Shown here in pieces: positions 18,736-28,399 of a DNA stretch of 64,000 nucleotides (the first letter of the stretch is position 1; each line of letters opens with the position of its first letter). Both the position numbers and the translations under genes were made by a program. The notes beneath the pieces were generated by a model that saw only the letters and a program-made list of their open reading frames with translations, searched no databases and was not told where the DNA came from. Location of the stretch: assembly GCA_033557465.1 (NCBI GenBank), contig CM066032.1:58998955-59062954 (forward strand), given 5' to 3'. Source of the stretch: Ichthyophis bannanicus. Lineage: Eukaryota; Chordata; Amphibia; Gymnophiona; Ichthyophiidae.

Positions 18736-19160
18736 TCATCTTTTTCCATGTGAACTAGGAGTTTGATCTTGAATTTTTCCACCTCTGGGTCCTTCTCCTC
18801 CACTTCAGTTGATTTGCTGATCTGTCCTGCACTCATCTCACTCTTCAGCAGTTCCAGATCTCTAAGCTCCATCTCCTCCTCAACTGCTCTTTTGTTTTCT
18901 GTGTGTTCCTTTCTTCTGGTACTCTCACCTAGATCTCCTCCCTATATTTCTTTTTCCACGGACATGCTCACCATGGCCTTTATTTGTGGTAGGGATGTTA
19001 TTTGCATCTGCAGTGTCTGCACTATCACTAGCACCATCGCTATCCTTAGTGTGGAGGCTACGGGTGGGCACCTTTTTATCCTGGGCGACATGCAGCCAGT
19101 ATGTATTTTTCTTTTTTGTTCCTTCCGTATTTCAGTTGTAGTGTCACCTTGCTGAGATTT
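18736..19160 (-). pseudogene. Probable N-terminal part of the R4-like LINE
   Basis: The minus strand is open with many charged residues: RRKEHTENKRAVEEEMELRD, LLKSEMSAGQISKSTEVEEK, VEKFKIKLLVHMEKDE. The strand, order and lysine/glutamate-rich composition fit the N-terminal extension of the R4-like LINE, but no diagnostic motif is present. It could belong to another element. Confidence 0.35.
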
Positions 19161-22100
19161 AGCATAGATGCTTTGGGATGCAGGGCTTGATGTATATGAC
19201 TGGGGGTTGGGGGGTGGGTGAAGATTAGCAGGGTAGATGTGAGCTCTGTGTTTTGTTTAGTATTGTCTGTTGACAGGGCTGAATTGTTTATGGTTTGTTA
19301 AAATTTGATATACTGCCCTTTGTAACAGCAGAGTGGTGTACAATTTAAAAAAAATTAAAATGAAAATAAATAGGACAAAGAAAAAATGGACATTTTTGTG
19401 GAGTGATGGGCTGGGGGGCTTGGTGGGAGGGGTGGGGAGGGGAGAGGCTTGTGGAGTCTATAAGCAGATGGGGCAGGGTCATGGAATTGGAGGGGTTAAT
19501 GGTGGCTGGGCTGGTGGGAGTCATTCAGTCTTGGAGGAGAAATCCTATATTAGAGATGGACAGGATGAGGAGGGACGGGGGAGTTGGAGGGGTTGGAGGG
19601 GAAGGCATGCAAGTGAAGGTTGGGAGGGTCAGGTGAGGATAGTGAACAGGTAGATTTGGGGTGGGGGAAGCGGGATAAGGAAGATTTGAGCCTCATCACT
19701 CTTAACGTTAAGGGGTTGAATTCACCCATGAAGAAGCAGAAGATGTACAAAGAGATGAAACCGTGCTTGATCTTGGGAAAGCACGGTATAAAAATATTTA
19801 TTAAATAAATAAATGATACAGTTGATGCAACTCTTAAAGAACATGAGCGATTGATCTTCTGTAAAACTACAGCATTGTGCTGTTTGCCTCCAACAGCTTG
19901 CAAAGAAAGAAAAGGGGGGGGGGGGGATTTTGTTTTCTGCCAACCTGAAGCTGGAGGTGGGGGACGTTCTTCAGGATAAAGGTGGTAGGTTCCTTTTGGT
20001 CAGTGTTAAGCTGTAGGAGGAGTGGATTGTGTTGGCCAATGTATATGCTCCTAACAGCCTGCAAGGGGATTTATTTGCTAAGCTAGGGAGTTTGATTCAG
20101 GGGATGGGGAGGGCACTTTGGTATTAGGGGGGGGAATTTTAACGTAGTACGGGATGTGGGAAAAGATAGTATTGAGGTTGGGAGTAGATGTAGGGGGGAT
20201 AGAGACTGATTTCATAGGCTGGATGTTTTCAATACTTGGCGTTGCTGCACTCTAGTACCAGAGAGTACACCTTCTTCTCGGCGGTGCACGGCTCACAGTC
20301 ACGGATAGGCATGATTTGAGTGGGGTGGGAGAGTGGTGCATGTGTGCTAGGAGCAGAAATAGACTCCATTCCACGGTCCAACCATGCCCTGGTGCTTGTG
20401 ACTCAGCAAGGGAGAATGACCAAGAGGGGGTGAACCTTTTGGAAACGTAATGACTCCCTGCTTGAGGATAAAGTGGTGCAGGGTGTGCGCCTCACTATTC
20501 AGAATTACAGTACTTTAGAGATAATGTGTGGGAGGGATAACTTGGATCACATGTGGGATGGATTCAAGGTGACCATTAGAGGGGTGTTGATTAAGTGGGT
20601 GGCAGGGTTAAAAAGGGAAAGGGAGGCAAAAGAGACTAGCCTGCATGTGGAGCTTTGAAGAATAGAAGAGGAGTGAGTGGTGAAACCAACGGAGGGGGGG
20701 GGGACGTTGAGAGGGCAGGTAGAGGCTGTTAGAGCTCAGTTAAATGGGCTGTTCAGGCGGGATATAGACTTTACATTGCGGAAGCTGAAGCAGGATTACT
20801 TTGAGTTTGGCAAAAAGGCTGGCAAGCTCTTGGCCCATTGGTTGCGAAAGCAGATGGCTATGGCTCAAGTGGGTACCCTTTGTGACCCCCAGGTGCAGCT
20901 GATTAATGAGGAGATGGCGCTCCATCGTGCATTACAAGCATTTCATGAGGATCTTTATACAGCAAGGCCTGGGCCCCCAGGGAATGATATTGAGAGCTAT
21001 CTCTATTCTATTACAATAAATTGGAGGAAGAGGCAGTTGACTGCCAGGGCTGGATGGCTTTACAGCCAAATTCTACAGGAACTTTGACAACGAGCTATCA
21101 ATCGCCTGGCTGTGGTATATAATTCTTCTTGGAGAGGGAGAGTCTGGCTGAAACAATGGGGTGGGCAGGTATATCACTCATCTCTAAGGAAGGGAAAAAT
21201 CAGCAGAAGTGTGAGTCCTATCGGCCCATTTCTTTTCTAAATCTTGATATAAAAATTTTGGCTAAGGTGTTAACAGCCCCGTCTCAATCAGGTGATAAAT
21301 CCGTTGATACACCCCAGTTTCATCCCCAGGAGGCAGGCTGCAGATAACATTAGAAAGATGTTGAATGTGATTTGTGGGTGAGGTGTGGATGGGAAGAGGC
21401 ACTGCTGTTAATTATTGATGCAAAAAAGGTGTTTGATCAGGTCCCCTGGGAGTTTATGTTTAAGATGTTAGAAAGAATGGGATTCGGGGAAGGCTTTCAA
21501 TGGTGGATTCAAGCCATGCTTGCACACCAGATGGCATAAGTTAAAGTCAACAGGGGCTATTTGGACTTTTTCACCCTGGGTAGAGGGATGTGATAGGGAT
21601 GCCCCTTATCTCCTCTGCTGTTCATGATTACAGTGGAGCCTCTGGCTCAGAGGGTCTGTCAGAGACTGGATATCAGAGGAATAGAAGCGGGGGGGGGGGG
21701 GGGTAGACTATTGCATATCGATGTTTGCAGATGATATTATTTTCACGGTATTGCATCCCCTGATTTCATTGCCCCTGACTGTATGGAAATTAAGGGACTA
21801 TGTGAGGCTGGCTGGGTTCAGCTTAAACATAGGGAAGTCGAAGATACTTAACCTGACAGTGTCTGCACAACTGGAGGGACGACTGAAATCATGCTTTCCA
21901 TTCAAGTGGGTGACTAAGAGGGTGCGGTATTTGGGGGTAGGGAATTTGGAGAATTGTTTGAGATGAACTACCCCCGGCTACTGTGGGCGTTGGATGTGCT
22001 GCTGGGACAGTGGGGGTGGTTGCAACTTTCCTGGATGGGAAGAATGGCAGCTATCTAGATGATGGTGCCATCAAAGTTCTCGCATATGTTGGAGGCTCTC

Positions 22101-23345
22101 GTGGTGATGGTTCCAGTGAGGATGTTGCTGGGAATCAGGAAGTGGTTAGAGCACTTTTTGTGGAAGGGAAGGCCTCCTACAGCGGTTAGGCGGGTTTTAC
22201 AATGCAGTAAGTGGAATGGAAGTATGACCCTGCCTGATTTCAAAAGCTACTATAAGGCAATGCAACTGCGAGTACTCTACTCATGGTCCATGAAGGAGAG
22301 AAACAGTGGGTGAGCATGAAGCAGAGAGTGCTGGAGAGGGAAGGGATGGAGGGGAGATGGCTGGGGAGGTGGATTGGGCATCCACCGGTGCGGCATACAT
22401 TAGGCATCTGGTTGAAGCACTGCCTCTTGGTGAGCGCCAGGCCACCTAAGCACTTACTGGACAGGTACGAAAGTAAAGAGCTAGCTGAAGTGGCTCAGTT
22501 TTTCCAGCAAGGGAAAATTTTGCCCTTTGAGGGGTTATGGGATATGCTCTCCTTATAAAACAAGGATTTTTATGGGTACTACAAATTCAGCATTTTTTGT
22601 TGCAAGGGAAAGTGCAGGAGGACTTAGAAAAGAATAAGACAGAGTTTGAGGCTTTTCTTCCCAGCACTCCCAGGCACAGAGGGGTGCTTTCAAAGATATA
22701 CAAGGGGCTCAATGTGATGTGCAGGGAGAAAATGGGGTGTATGATTAAGTAGGAACAGGACCTGAGGGTTTAGTGGAAATGGGAGGATTGGGAGGGCATT
22801 TTTTTGACTATGGGAAATGTTTGTTGGCAGCAAATCTTCTGGAAAATGTCTATAAACCTCTCTACTGGTGGTAACAAACATCTGAGAGGCTCTATCGGGC
22901 AGGCACCATTAGGTTAGCAGACTATTGGAGCAATGTTGTGGTCAGGGAAGCTTTTTGCACATGTAGTGGACGTGCCTATGGTGAGAAGTATTGGGGTGAG
23001 GTCATTAGTCTGATAGAGGAGATTCTGAGTCGGGCCCTCCCAAGGCATCATGGGGTTTATTTGTTGCAGAAGTAGGACCCGGGCTGTCCCGTGGGACAGC
23101 AGGGGCTGCTGAGACATTTCACTGTGGTGACTTGCTGCGAGACAGCATTGCACTGGAATAAGATGATGCTTCCGGGGGTACAGGGGTGGGATGTATGATA
23201 TGCTATGTGCAGGGGGAGAGTGGCACAAATGGAAAGCCAGTGGCGGGTTTTCTGGAACTGGCTTCAGAATGAGAGCTGGGAGAGGGGGAGGGGTGGGGTA
23301 AGATGGGGTAGACTGAAGGTGGGGAGTTTGAAATAGTTGTATTGC
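19161..23345 (+). mobile_element. L1/Tx1-type LINE, decayed ORF2
   Basis: The order endonuclease, RT, C-terminal region fits an L1-clade ORF2 on the plus strand. 19161-19680 is a G-rich leader with no clear ORF1 and includes a LINE-tail-like scrap near 19290-19370. A second tail scrap (GAAAGCACGGTATAAAAATA, then AAATAAATAAAT) lies at 19758-19818. Long G runs occur (around 19916 and 21690). No poly(A) is recognised at the 3' end. Confidence 0.8.
19681..23300 (+). pseudogene. L1/Tx1 ORF2: endonuclease, RT and C-terminal region
   Basis: The apurinic-type endonuclease start is SLITLNVKGLNSPMKKQKMY. Next are GRFLLVSVKL and VLANVYAPNSLQGDLFAKLG, then a GGNFNVVRDVGKDS block near 20130. RT pieces follow: YRPISFLNLDIKILAKVL (about 21215), a LLIIDAKKVFDQVPW-like block (about 21400), and the catalytic MFADDIIF at 21721-21744. 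KSKILNLTVSAQLEGRL and FPFKWVTKRVRYLGV are typical for L1/Tx1. The C-terminal part has HFLWKGRPP, LPDFKSYYKAMQLRVLYSW and YWGEVISLIEEILSRALPRH. Stops and shifts are frequent, so this is an old copy. Confidence 0.8.
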
Positions 23346-23570
23346 CTCAGAGATTTATTGAAAAGTCCAGGCCCCTTGTTGGTACGTGCAGTGTAGTCTC
23401 ACTCATGTAACATGTAGGTTTCCTAGGACAAGCAAGATGTTACCATGCAAGGAGGCAGAAATATCCACAAGAGTTTGCATTGCTTCTAGGAGGGGTAAAC
23501 AGACCTCATCCCTGCTGCATTCGGCTGATTTTTGCCACTAGAGGAGAGGAAGAGTTATGTTGTGTAAAAA
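23346..23570. other. Unassigned spacer
   Basis: No recognisable family. A GGACAAGCAAGATG segment resembles the DIRS terminal text only weakly. It forms the left flank of the first ORF1-only element. Confidence 0.4.
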
Positions 23571-23581
23571 GTGATGATGTG
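23571..23581. repeat. Target-site duplication, left copy
   Basis: GTGATGATGTG (with five preceding A) recurs at 25303-25313 after the A-rich tail. Confidence 0.8.
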
Positions 23582-25302
23582 GGAGAAAGCATTTGGAGCT
23601 AGCTTCAGGTGATTGGAGCGGCAGGCTCTGGGAAGGACGGCCCCGACGCCCTCGGGGGCTTGAAAAACAACTTTGGGTGAGCCAGAGAGGTGGAGGAAGC
23701 ATTTGGAGCTAGCCGCAGGTGAGCGGAGCGCCAGGCTCTGGGAAGGACGGCCCCGACGCCCTTGGGGGCTTTCTTACCTCTAATTTATTTTCCTCTGCCT
23801 GCTCTTGCGCGGGTAGCGCACGCGGGTGGCGCACATCAAAGGGGTACACTACAAGGGGCATTTCTAGCTCCTTGTGAGCTCCTTGGAGCACCGTCAGAGC
23901 AGCGGAAGAGCACAAGGGTACAGTGTGTGTATCCATGGGGAAGCGGAAAAAGAAGCTGGTGACATCAGCAGCAGTAGCAGCTTCGTCTTCTGTGGTGAGT
24001 GGACCCATGGATCGTCATCTGATACCTTTGTTGGGGGCTGCCATACCCTTAGCCAAGGGCTCCCCATTTGACAGTTTAGGGGGGGCCTCTTTGAGCTCCG
24101 TTGACCGTACTCCGCCCCCTCCTCCCCAGGGTTCCACTCCCGCTAAGTCTGCATGTAGTTCGCCGTTGGAACGGGACACTCTGGTTCCAGTGATGAGGCC
24201 ACTGATACCGGTCTCTTGGACTCCCCCTCAGGCTGAGGCTAAGGAGATTTTGGATTCCCGGGTCTCCCTGGCTGACATTTGGAGGGTGGTGACACGGACA
24301 GAGCAGAGAGTACCTTAGTGTCTACGGTGACCCAGCTCTGCTCCTTTACCCAAGATGTAGTGGCAGGGCTGTTTCATGTAGAAAAGCAGGTGGATTTACT
24401 TTGTAATCAAGTTCCTAAATGTGAATCATTGTGTCAATCCCTACAGACAGCTCAGTCTGTAGTAGTGAAGAATATATTGCTAAATCGTAAGTTGGAAATG
24501 TATGAGAATGTGATAAAATCTAAGAATATTAGGTTTTTAAATTTTCCTTTGTGCCATTTGTAATCTCCAGAGATTTTATTACGTAAATATTTACGGGAAG
24601 TGTTAAAATTACCTAATGCTGATGTTATATCTATTTCAAAACTTTATTACTTATCAGGACGGGGTAGTTCTCCTGGATGGTCTGCTGCTGATTCTCAGCA
24701 GCAGGTATCTCAGGGGCTTAATTTGACTGAGTTCCTTGAGGACACCCAGGATAACATCCCGTCTCGTGCTACATTGCTTGTTACTTTTGTCTTAGAGAGT
24801 GATAAAATCTCTGTGTTTAAAGAATATTTTAGGAATGGAAATGTTTCTTTTTGTGGATCCGCCATTCAATTGTTTCCAGATGTGTCCAGACCTACACAGG
24901 CACGTAGGAAAGCCTTTTTGGCTTTTAAACCTCGTGTCTTGGCTCTGGGCGCCTCTTTTTTGTGAGATATCCATGTAAATGTTTGATAGTCTTTCAGGGG
25001 GTGAGATATGTTTTTTTTGACCCACTTCAGCTGGAGATGTTTTTGTCTAGTAGGGAGACCATAGATTCTGTGGTTGAGAGGGCGGATTGATTGAAGGATA
25101 CTGGCTATGATATGGAGTTTAGTCTCCTTGTGATTTCCTAGATTTATTATGTTATTAATTTGAAAAAGTCTTTCTCCCTTTTTGTGGACTATAATATTTT
25201 GTGTTTCTTTTTCCTTATATTGGGATCTCTTTGAGTTCCACTAATAGTTTTTGCTTAATTATTTGTAATTGATAATATTTGGAAAATCAAATAAAAAAAA
25301 AA
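23582..25302 (+). mobile_element. ORF1-only L1-type (half-L1-like) element, copy 1
   Basis: The unit consists of two tandem 5' repeats (23583-23695 and 23696-23785, sharing CATTTGGAGCTAGC and GGAAGGACGGCCCCGACGCC), a G+C-rich leader, an L1-type ORF1 and a short T-rich 3' UTR ending in AATAAAAAAAAAA. An 11-bp TSD flanks it. There is no ORF2 or ORF2 scrap between ORF1 and the tail, and the same layout recurs in copy 2 at 40315-42620. Known mammalian HAL1 elements have this layout; mobilisation would rely on the ORF2 of a full L1. Confidence 0.85.
23935..25140 (+). pseudogene. L1-type ORF1 protein, copy 1
   Basis: ATG at 23935 begins MGKRKKKLVTSAAVAASSSV. Proline/serine-rich text with GPMDRHLIP follows, then VSLADIWRVVTRTEQ. 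A frameshift near 24305 leads to a heptad-like segment (TVTQLCSFTQDVVAGLFHVE, LNRKLEMYENVIKSKNIRFL), which is the coiled coil and start of the RRM. One stop at 24561 interrupts SPEILLRKYLREVLK. The RRM and C-terminal domain contain FLEDTQDNIPSRATLLVTF and IQLFPDVSRPTQARRKAFL, then YPCKCLIVFQGVRYVFFDP after another shift. ORF1p of L1 binds RNA as a trimer. The start at 23935 is preferred because copy 2 begins MGKCKGK at the same place. Confidence 0.82.
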
Positions 25303-25313
25303 GTGATGATGTG
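25303..25313. repeat. Target-site duplication, right copy
   Basis: Identical to 23571-23581. Confidence 0.8.
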
Positions 25314-26100
25314 AAGGATCTCGCTTACAAGGCACTATGTTTTTGTAGCGATTCTTATTTCTGTTGTCGCTTGCCATTCCAGCTTCGCAGGGGTACAGCA
25401 GCCCAAAGTCTAACATCTGTAAAGAAAGAGCCAAAAGAGTTAGAGCAAGACTACGATGAGCAATAAATGTACAGCACAAAGGTCAGTCAATCAATCAAAC
25501 AAATCAAGGTGTTGCTTCCATGCCTCCTACATAATGACATCATGATCTTTCACCGACTGTGGCCTGGGGGATTCTCCACTGCAGGATATATTTCAAGTCA
25601 AAATGCACCGAGAACATCAATGAATGTGCCGTGAGGTGGATGTGTCCTGTATGCTGTCTACTCCATGCTGTCACTGCTGCAATTTGGATCTACAGAGTTG
25701 CCTCACCTTCCACATATGTTTTCATTAGCACCTTTGCAGCGTGAGAGAGACCCAGGCAGGGGCATATAAAACCAATAATCACACAATACATGTAGCTGAA
25801 GTCCAACAGTTGCAATAGCAACAGGGGAGATAATCCTGTGCTAAATGTTTAAATCATACTTAATATGAATTGTCTATATTTTAATTTTGTATGTCTGTAG
25901 ATTTTAAAAGTGGAATATAAGCGCTGTTATTAAATTAAATTATGTAGCATGATAAAGAATTACAGGGACTGGCTTTAGAGAAAATGACCCCCATTATGTA
26001 GCGTAACAGCAACCGGCTGTGGGGAAAATGACTCCCTTGATGCAGCACTACTGGTTGGAGGGAAATATGGAATTACATGGCGTGGCTAAAATACACATCT
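25314..26100. other. No recognised gene; old repeat remnants
   Basis: Around 25905-25945 a LINE-like tail (GTGGAATATAAGCGCTG then TTATTAAATTAAATT) can be seen. At about 25945-26090 three imperfect units of roughly 45-55 bp share ATGTAGC and GGAAAATGAC. The remainder has short open frames only and no family signature. Confidence 0.4.
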
Positions 26101-26600
26101 CATATACCCTGCATGTACTCTCTCTCTCCATTCCCTGACCACATAGAACTGCCGCTTTCGGATCTTGACTCACCTGGTCTCCTCTGGGTTTCCTCACCAT
26201 TCCCCTAGACGTATCCAATGTCTACAGCTACTGTATTGTCTGTCTTGACTAGATTGTAAGCTCTGATGAGCAGGGACCATCTTTTAAATGTGTCTGTGCA
26301 GCGCTGCGTTCATCTTGTAGCGCTATACAAATGTTCAGTAGTAGAAGTACTAGTAATAGAACTGTACAAACCTGATAGGTACATTCCCTGAGTCTCCTTA
26401 TCACATAGAACTGTACACATCTGCTACTTGCTATAACCAAATTACTACTACAATTACTTATCATTTGTATAGCGCTACAAGGTGTACGTAGCACTATACA
26501 GGTACTTTTTCTGATCTTATGGTAGTGTATACACCTGATACTTTCACCTAACATGCAGGTGCTCTCTCTCCATAAAAACATAAGATATGCCATACTGGGT
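26101..26600. repeat. Minisatellite-like units with two inverted L2 3' ends
   Basis: Pieces reading CTCTCTCCATTCCCTGA, CACATAGAACTGTACA and ACACCTGATACTTTCA recur here, again at 36180-36215 and at 58690-58760. They look like a dispersed or once-tandem unit of about 60-75 bp. Within them lie two L2 3' ends in opposite orientation: plus at 26248-26358 (AGATTGTAAGCTCTGATGAG, GCAGCGCTGCG, then AGTAGTAG) and minus at about 26447-26510. Confidence 0.5.
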
Positions 26601-26690
26601 CAAACTAAGATCTATCAAGCCCAGTATCCTGTTTCCAAAAATGGCCAAACCAGGTCACAAGTGTAGAAAGAGACTTATAGGGGTACTGGG
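26577..26690 (-). mobile_element. CR1 3' end fragment
   Basis: The plus strand reads CATAAGATATGCCATACTGG, GTCAAACTAAGATC and CCCAGTATCCTGTTTCC, the reverse complement of the CR1 end seen at 14850-14920 and 50890-50955. Only the last 100 bp or so are kept. Confidence 0.75.
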
Positions 26691-26876
26691 GTCCAGGTTC
26701 AGAAATATGGAGTGTGAGAACAGCTCTGAATATGCTGACAGGTTCACAGAGGGTATTTATGAATAAGTGAAGACACTCAAGTTATACCTTGTGAGATGTA
26801 ATGTTTATGTTTGCAGAATGCCTATCATGATTAGAAGTGCTCAATATGTCTGTGCTCAGCTTGACCTGAATCATGT

Positions 26877-27065
26877 AGGGCCCGATTTTCAGTGGTGGCG
26901 GCTAGCTGCGAGTACAGTGCATAGCCAACGCCGCTGAAGACATAACCTGGATATTCAATGCTGGGACCATATCTGGCCATTGGCGTTGAATATTCAGGTT
27001 TGCTGGATAGCCTCACAGCCGCAGAGGTCTATAAACTGTGTAAATGCCTTTGAATATCGGGCCCA
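26877..27065. mobile_element. MITE-like element with GGGCCCGAT inverted ends
   Basis: GGGCCCGATTTTCA at the left is complementary to TGAATATCGGGCCC at the right. The interior has sub-palindromes around ATATTCAATGC and TTGAATATTCAGG. A diverged relative seems to lie at 62350-62520 (GACCATATCCAGCCAT). No clear TSD was found, so the superfamily is open. Confidence 0.5.
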
Positions 27066-27464
27066 TGGTATTTAGCTTAACCTATAACATGTAGATATAG
27101 ACACACAAAAAGTAAAGTAAGAAGCATGACACAGAGTGATAAAGCAAAAGAATTTATAATGTGCAGTTTTTTCCTAATAAAAGAAAGTACTGTGGCCAAG
27201 CTAAGGGAGGGAGTTACAGGAGACTGCTCAGGTTTGTGGGCCTGTGAATTCCTCCCTAAAGCTTTAGCAGACTTGTTTTGGCATAATTCTGTGTGTGTTT
27301 TGCTTTATTTCTTCTCACTTGCTTCTGAGAACAGAGATTGGAGACCAAGGGCTGAGGAAGGATCCCTGTGTTTGTTGTCCCTGGCCAGGCAGTCAGGAAC
27401 AGAGGACACACAGCAACAAGTACCTGACATATCCCAAAAGTAGCCAGTTCCAGGCTACTTATCC
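27066..27464. other. Unassigned stretch
   Basis: A plus-strand frame of 105 codons (27126-27443) and an opposing minus-strand frame exist, but neither shows a domain. I see no tail or terminal repeat. Confidence 0.35.
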
Positions 27465-28262
27465 CCATGGAAAAGCAGTGGCTTTGCCCAGGTGATGATA
27501 CCACATTACTGGCTGAAAGTGAAGATGATCTGAAACATTTGCTTTTTACGATCAAAGAACATAGTCTCAAAATGGGCCTGCACCTTAATGTAAAGAAGAC
27601 AAAGATCACGACAACTGGCAAAATCAACAAGTTCATCATTGAAGGAGAAGAAATTGAAAATGTGGACAACTTTAACCTACTTGGATCAACTATCAACAAG
27701 CAGTCAAGAAATCCGGCGACGCATTGCTCTTTGCAGATTGGCTATGAAAGACCTAGACAAGATTCTCAAGAGCATAGATGTCTCTCTCCATACAACGATT
27801 TGACTCGTTCAAGCCATGGCATTTTCAATAACATCATATGGATGTGAAAGCTGGACAGTGAAAAAGATAGACAGGAAGAAAATTGATGCCTTTGAATTAT
27901 GGTGCTGGCAGTGAGTACTGCATATACCATGGACTGCCTGAAGAACAAACCAGTCAGTACTAGAGGAGATCAAACCTAAGCTTTCTTTAGAAGCTCAGAT
28001 GACAAGACTTCGACTTTCATACTTTGGACACATCATGCGAAGAGAGAGATCATTAGAGAAAGAAATCATGCTTGGCAAGATAGAAGGTCAACGCAAAAGA
28101 GGAAGGCCAGCAATGAGATGGATCGATACAATAACAGCATCTATGGGTACCAGTCTGTCAACAATAAGTCGCCTGACTGAAGACTGAACACAATTTAGGA
28201 TAACTATCCAGAGGATCGCCATGAGTCGACACCGACTCAACGACACTTAGCAACAACATATA
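27465..28262 (+). mobile_element. RTE/BovB-like LINE, 3' part
   Basis: The protein starts at the RT catalytic region: GDDTTLLAESEDDLKHLLFT, HLNVKKTKI, then ENVDNFNLLGSTINK. After frameshifts come SYGCESWTVKKIDRKKIDAF and ELWCWQ, then LRLSYFGHIMRRERSLEKEI and MLGKIEGQRKRGRPAMRWID. The 3' end, AGTCGACACCGACTCAACGA then CACTTAGCAACAACA, is the short terminal sequence typical of RTE/BovB elements. The catalytic YADD reads PGDD, so the copy is dead. Confidence 0.75.
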
Positions 28263-28390
28263 ATAATGGTTTATGGACTGTTCTTCCAGGAATCTGTCCA
28301 AACCTTTTATTTAAATCCAGTTACGCGAACTGCTTTTACCACATCCTTCAACGGTAAATCCAAAAGCTTAACATCTTTATCCCCAACTAC
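28263..28390 (-). mobile_element. CR1 fragment
   Basis: GGTTTATGGACTGTTCTTCC, AGGAATCTGTCCAAACC and GCTTTTACCACATCCTTCAA are the reverse complement of the CR1 C-terminal coding end (as at 14640-14740), which encodes a VVNAVSVAVFKKRFGQVPGG-like segment. It abuts the tail of the L2-like LINE. Confidence 0.65.
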
Positions 28391-28399
28391 TAGAACACA

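Larger units (their letters stand above)
6298..19160 (-). mobile_element. R4/Dong-like LINE with restriction-like endonuclease, dispersed by insertions
   Basis: Pieces of one non-LTR protein lie in order on the minus strand: N-terminal region (about 19160-18736, 15334-15269, 15148-14922), linker and RT (13570-12727, 12525-11801), RT thumb and C-terminal parts (7737-6723), and the last residues at 6426-6298. The homology resumes at the same residue after each insertion: SINE 6427-6722, DIRS 7738-11800, LINE tail 12530-12720, CR1 13571-14921, CR1 tail 15149-15268, PLE dimer 15350-18125, L2 tail 18141-18735. This makes it the oldest layer of the left third of the window. The 5' limit near 19160 is uncertain. 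R4/Dong is the best-fitting clade; another lineage with this endonuclease is possible. Confidence 0.65.

Noticed and set aside
23583..23785. CRISPR-like or satellite array
   Set aside because: Only two long units, no spacers, directly joined to ORF1 and within the TSD. The setting is eukaryotic.
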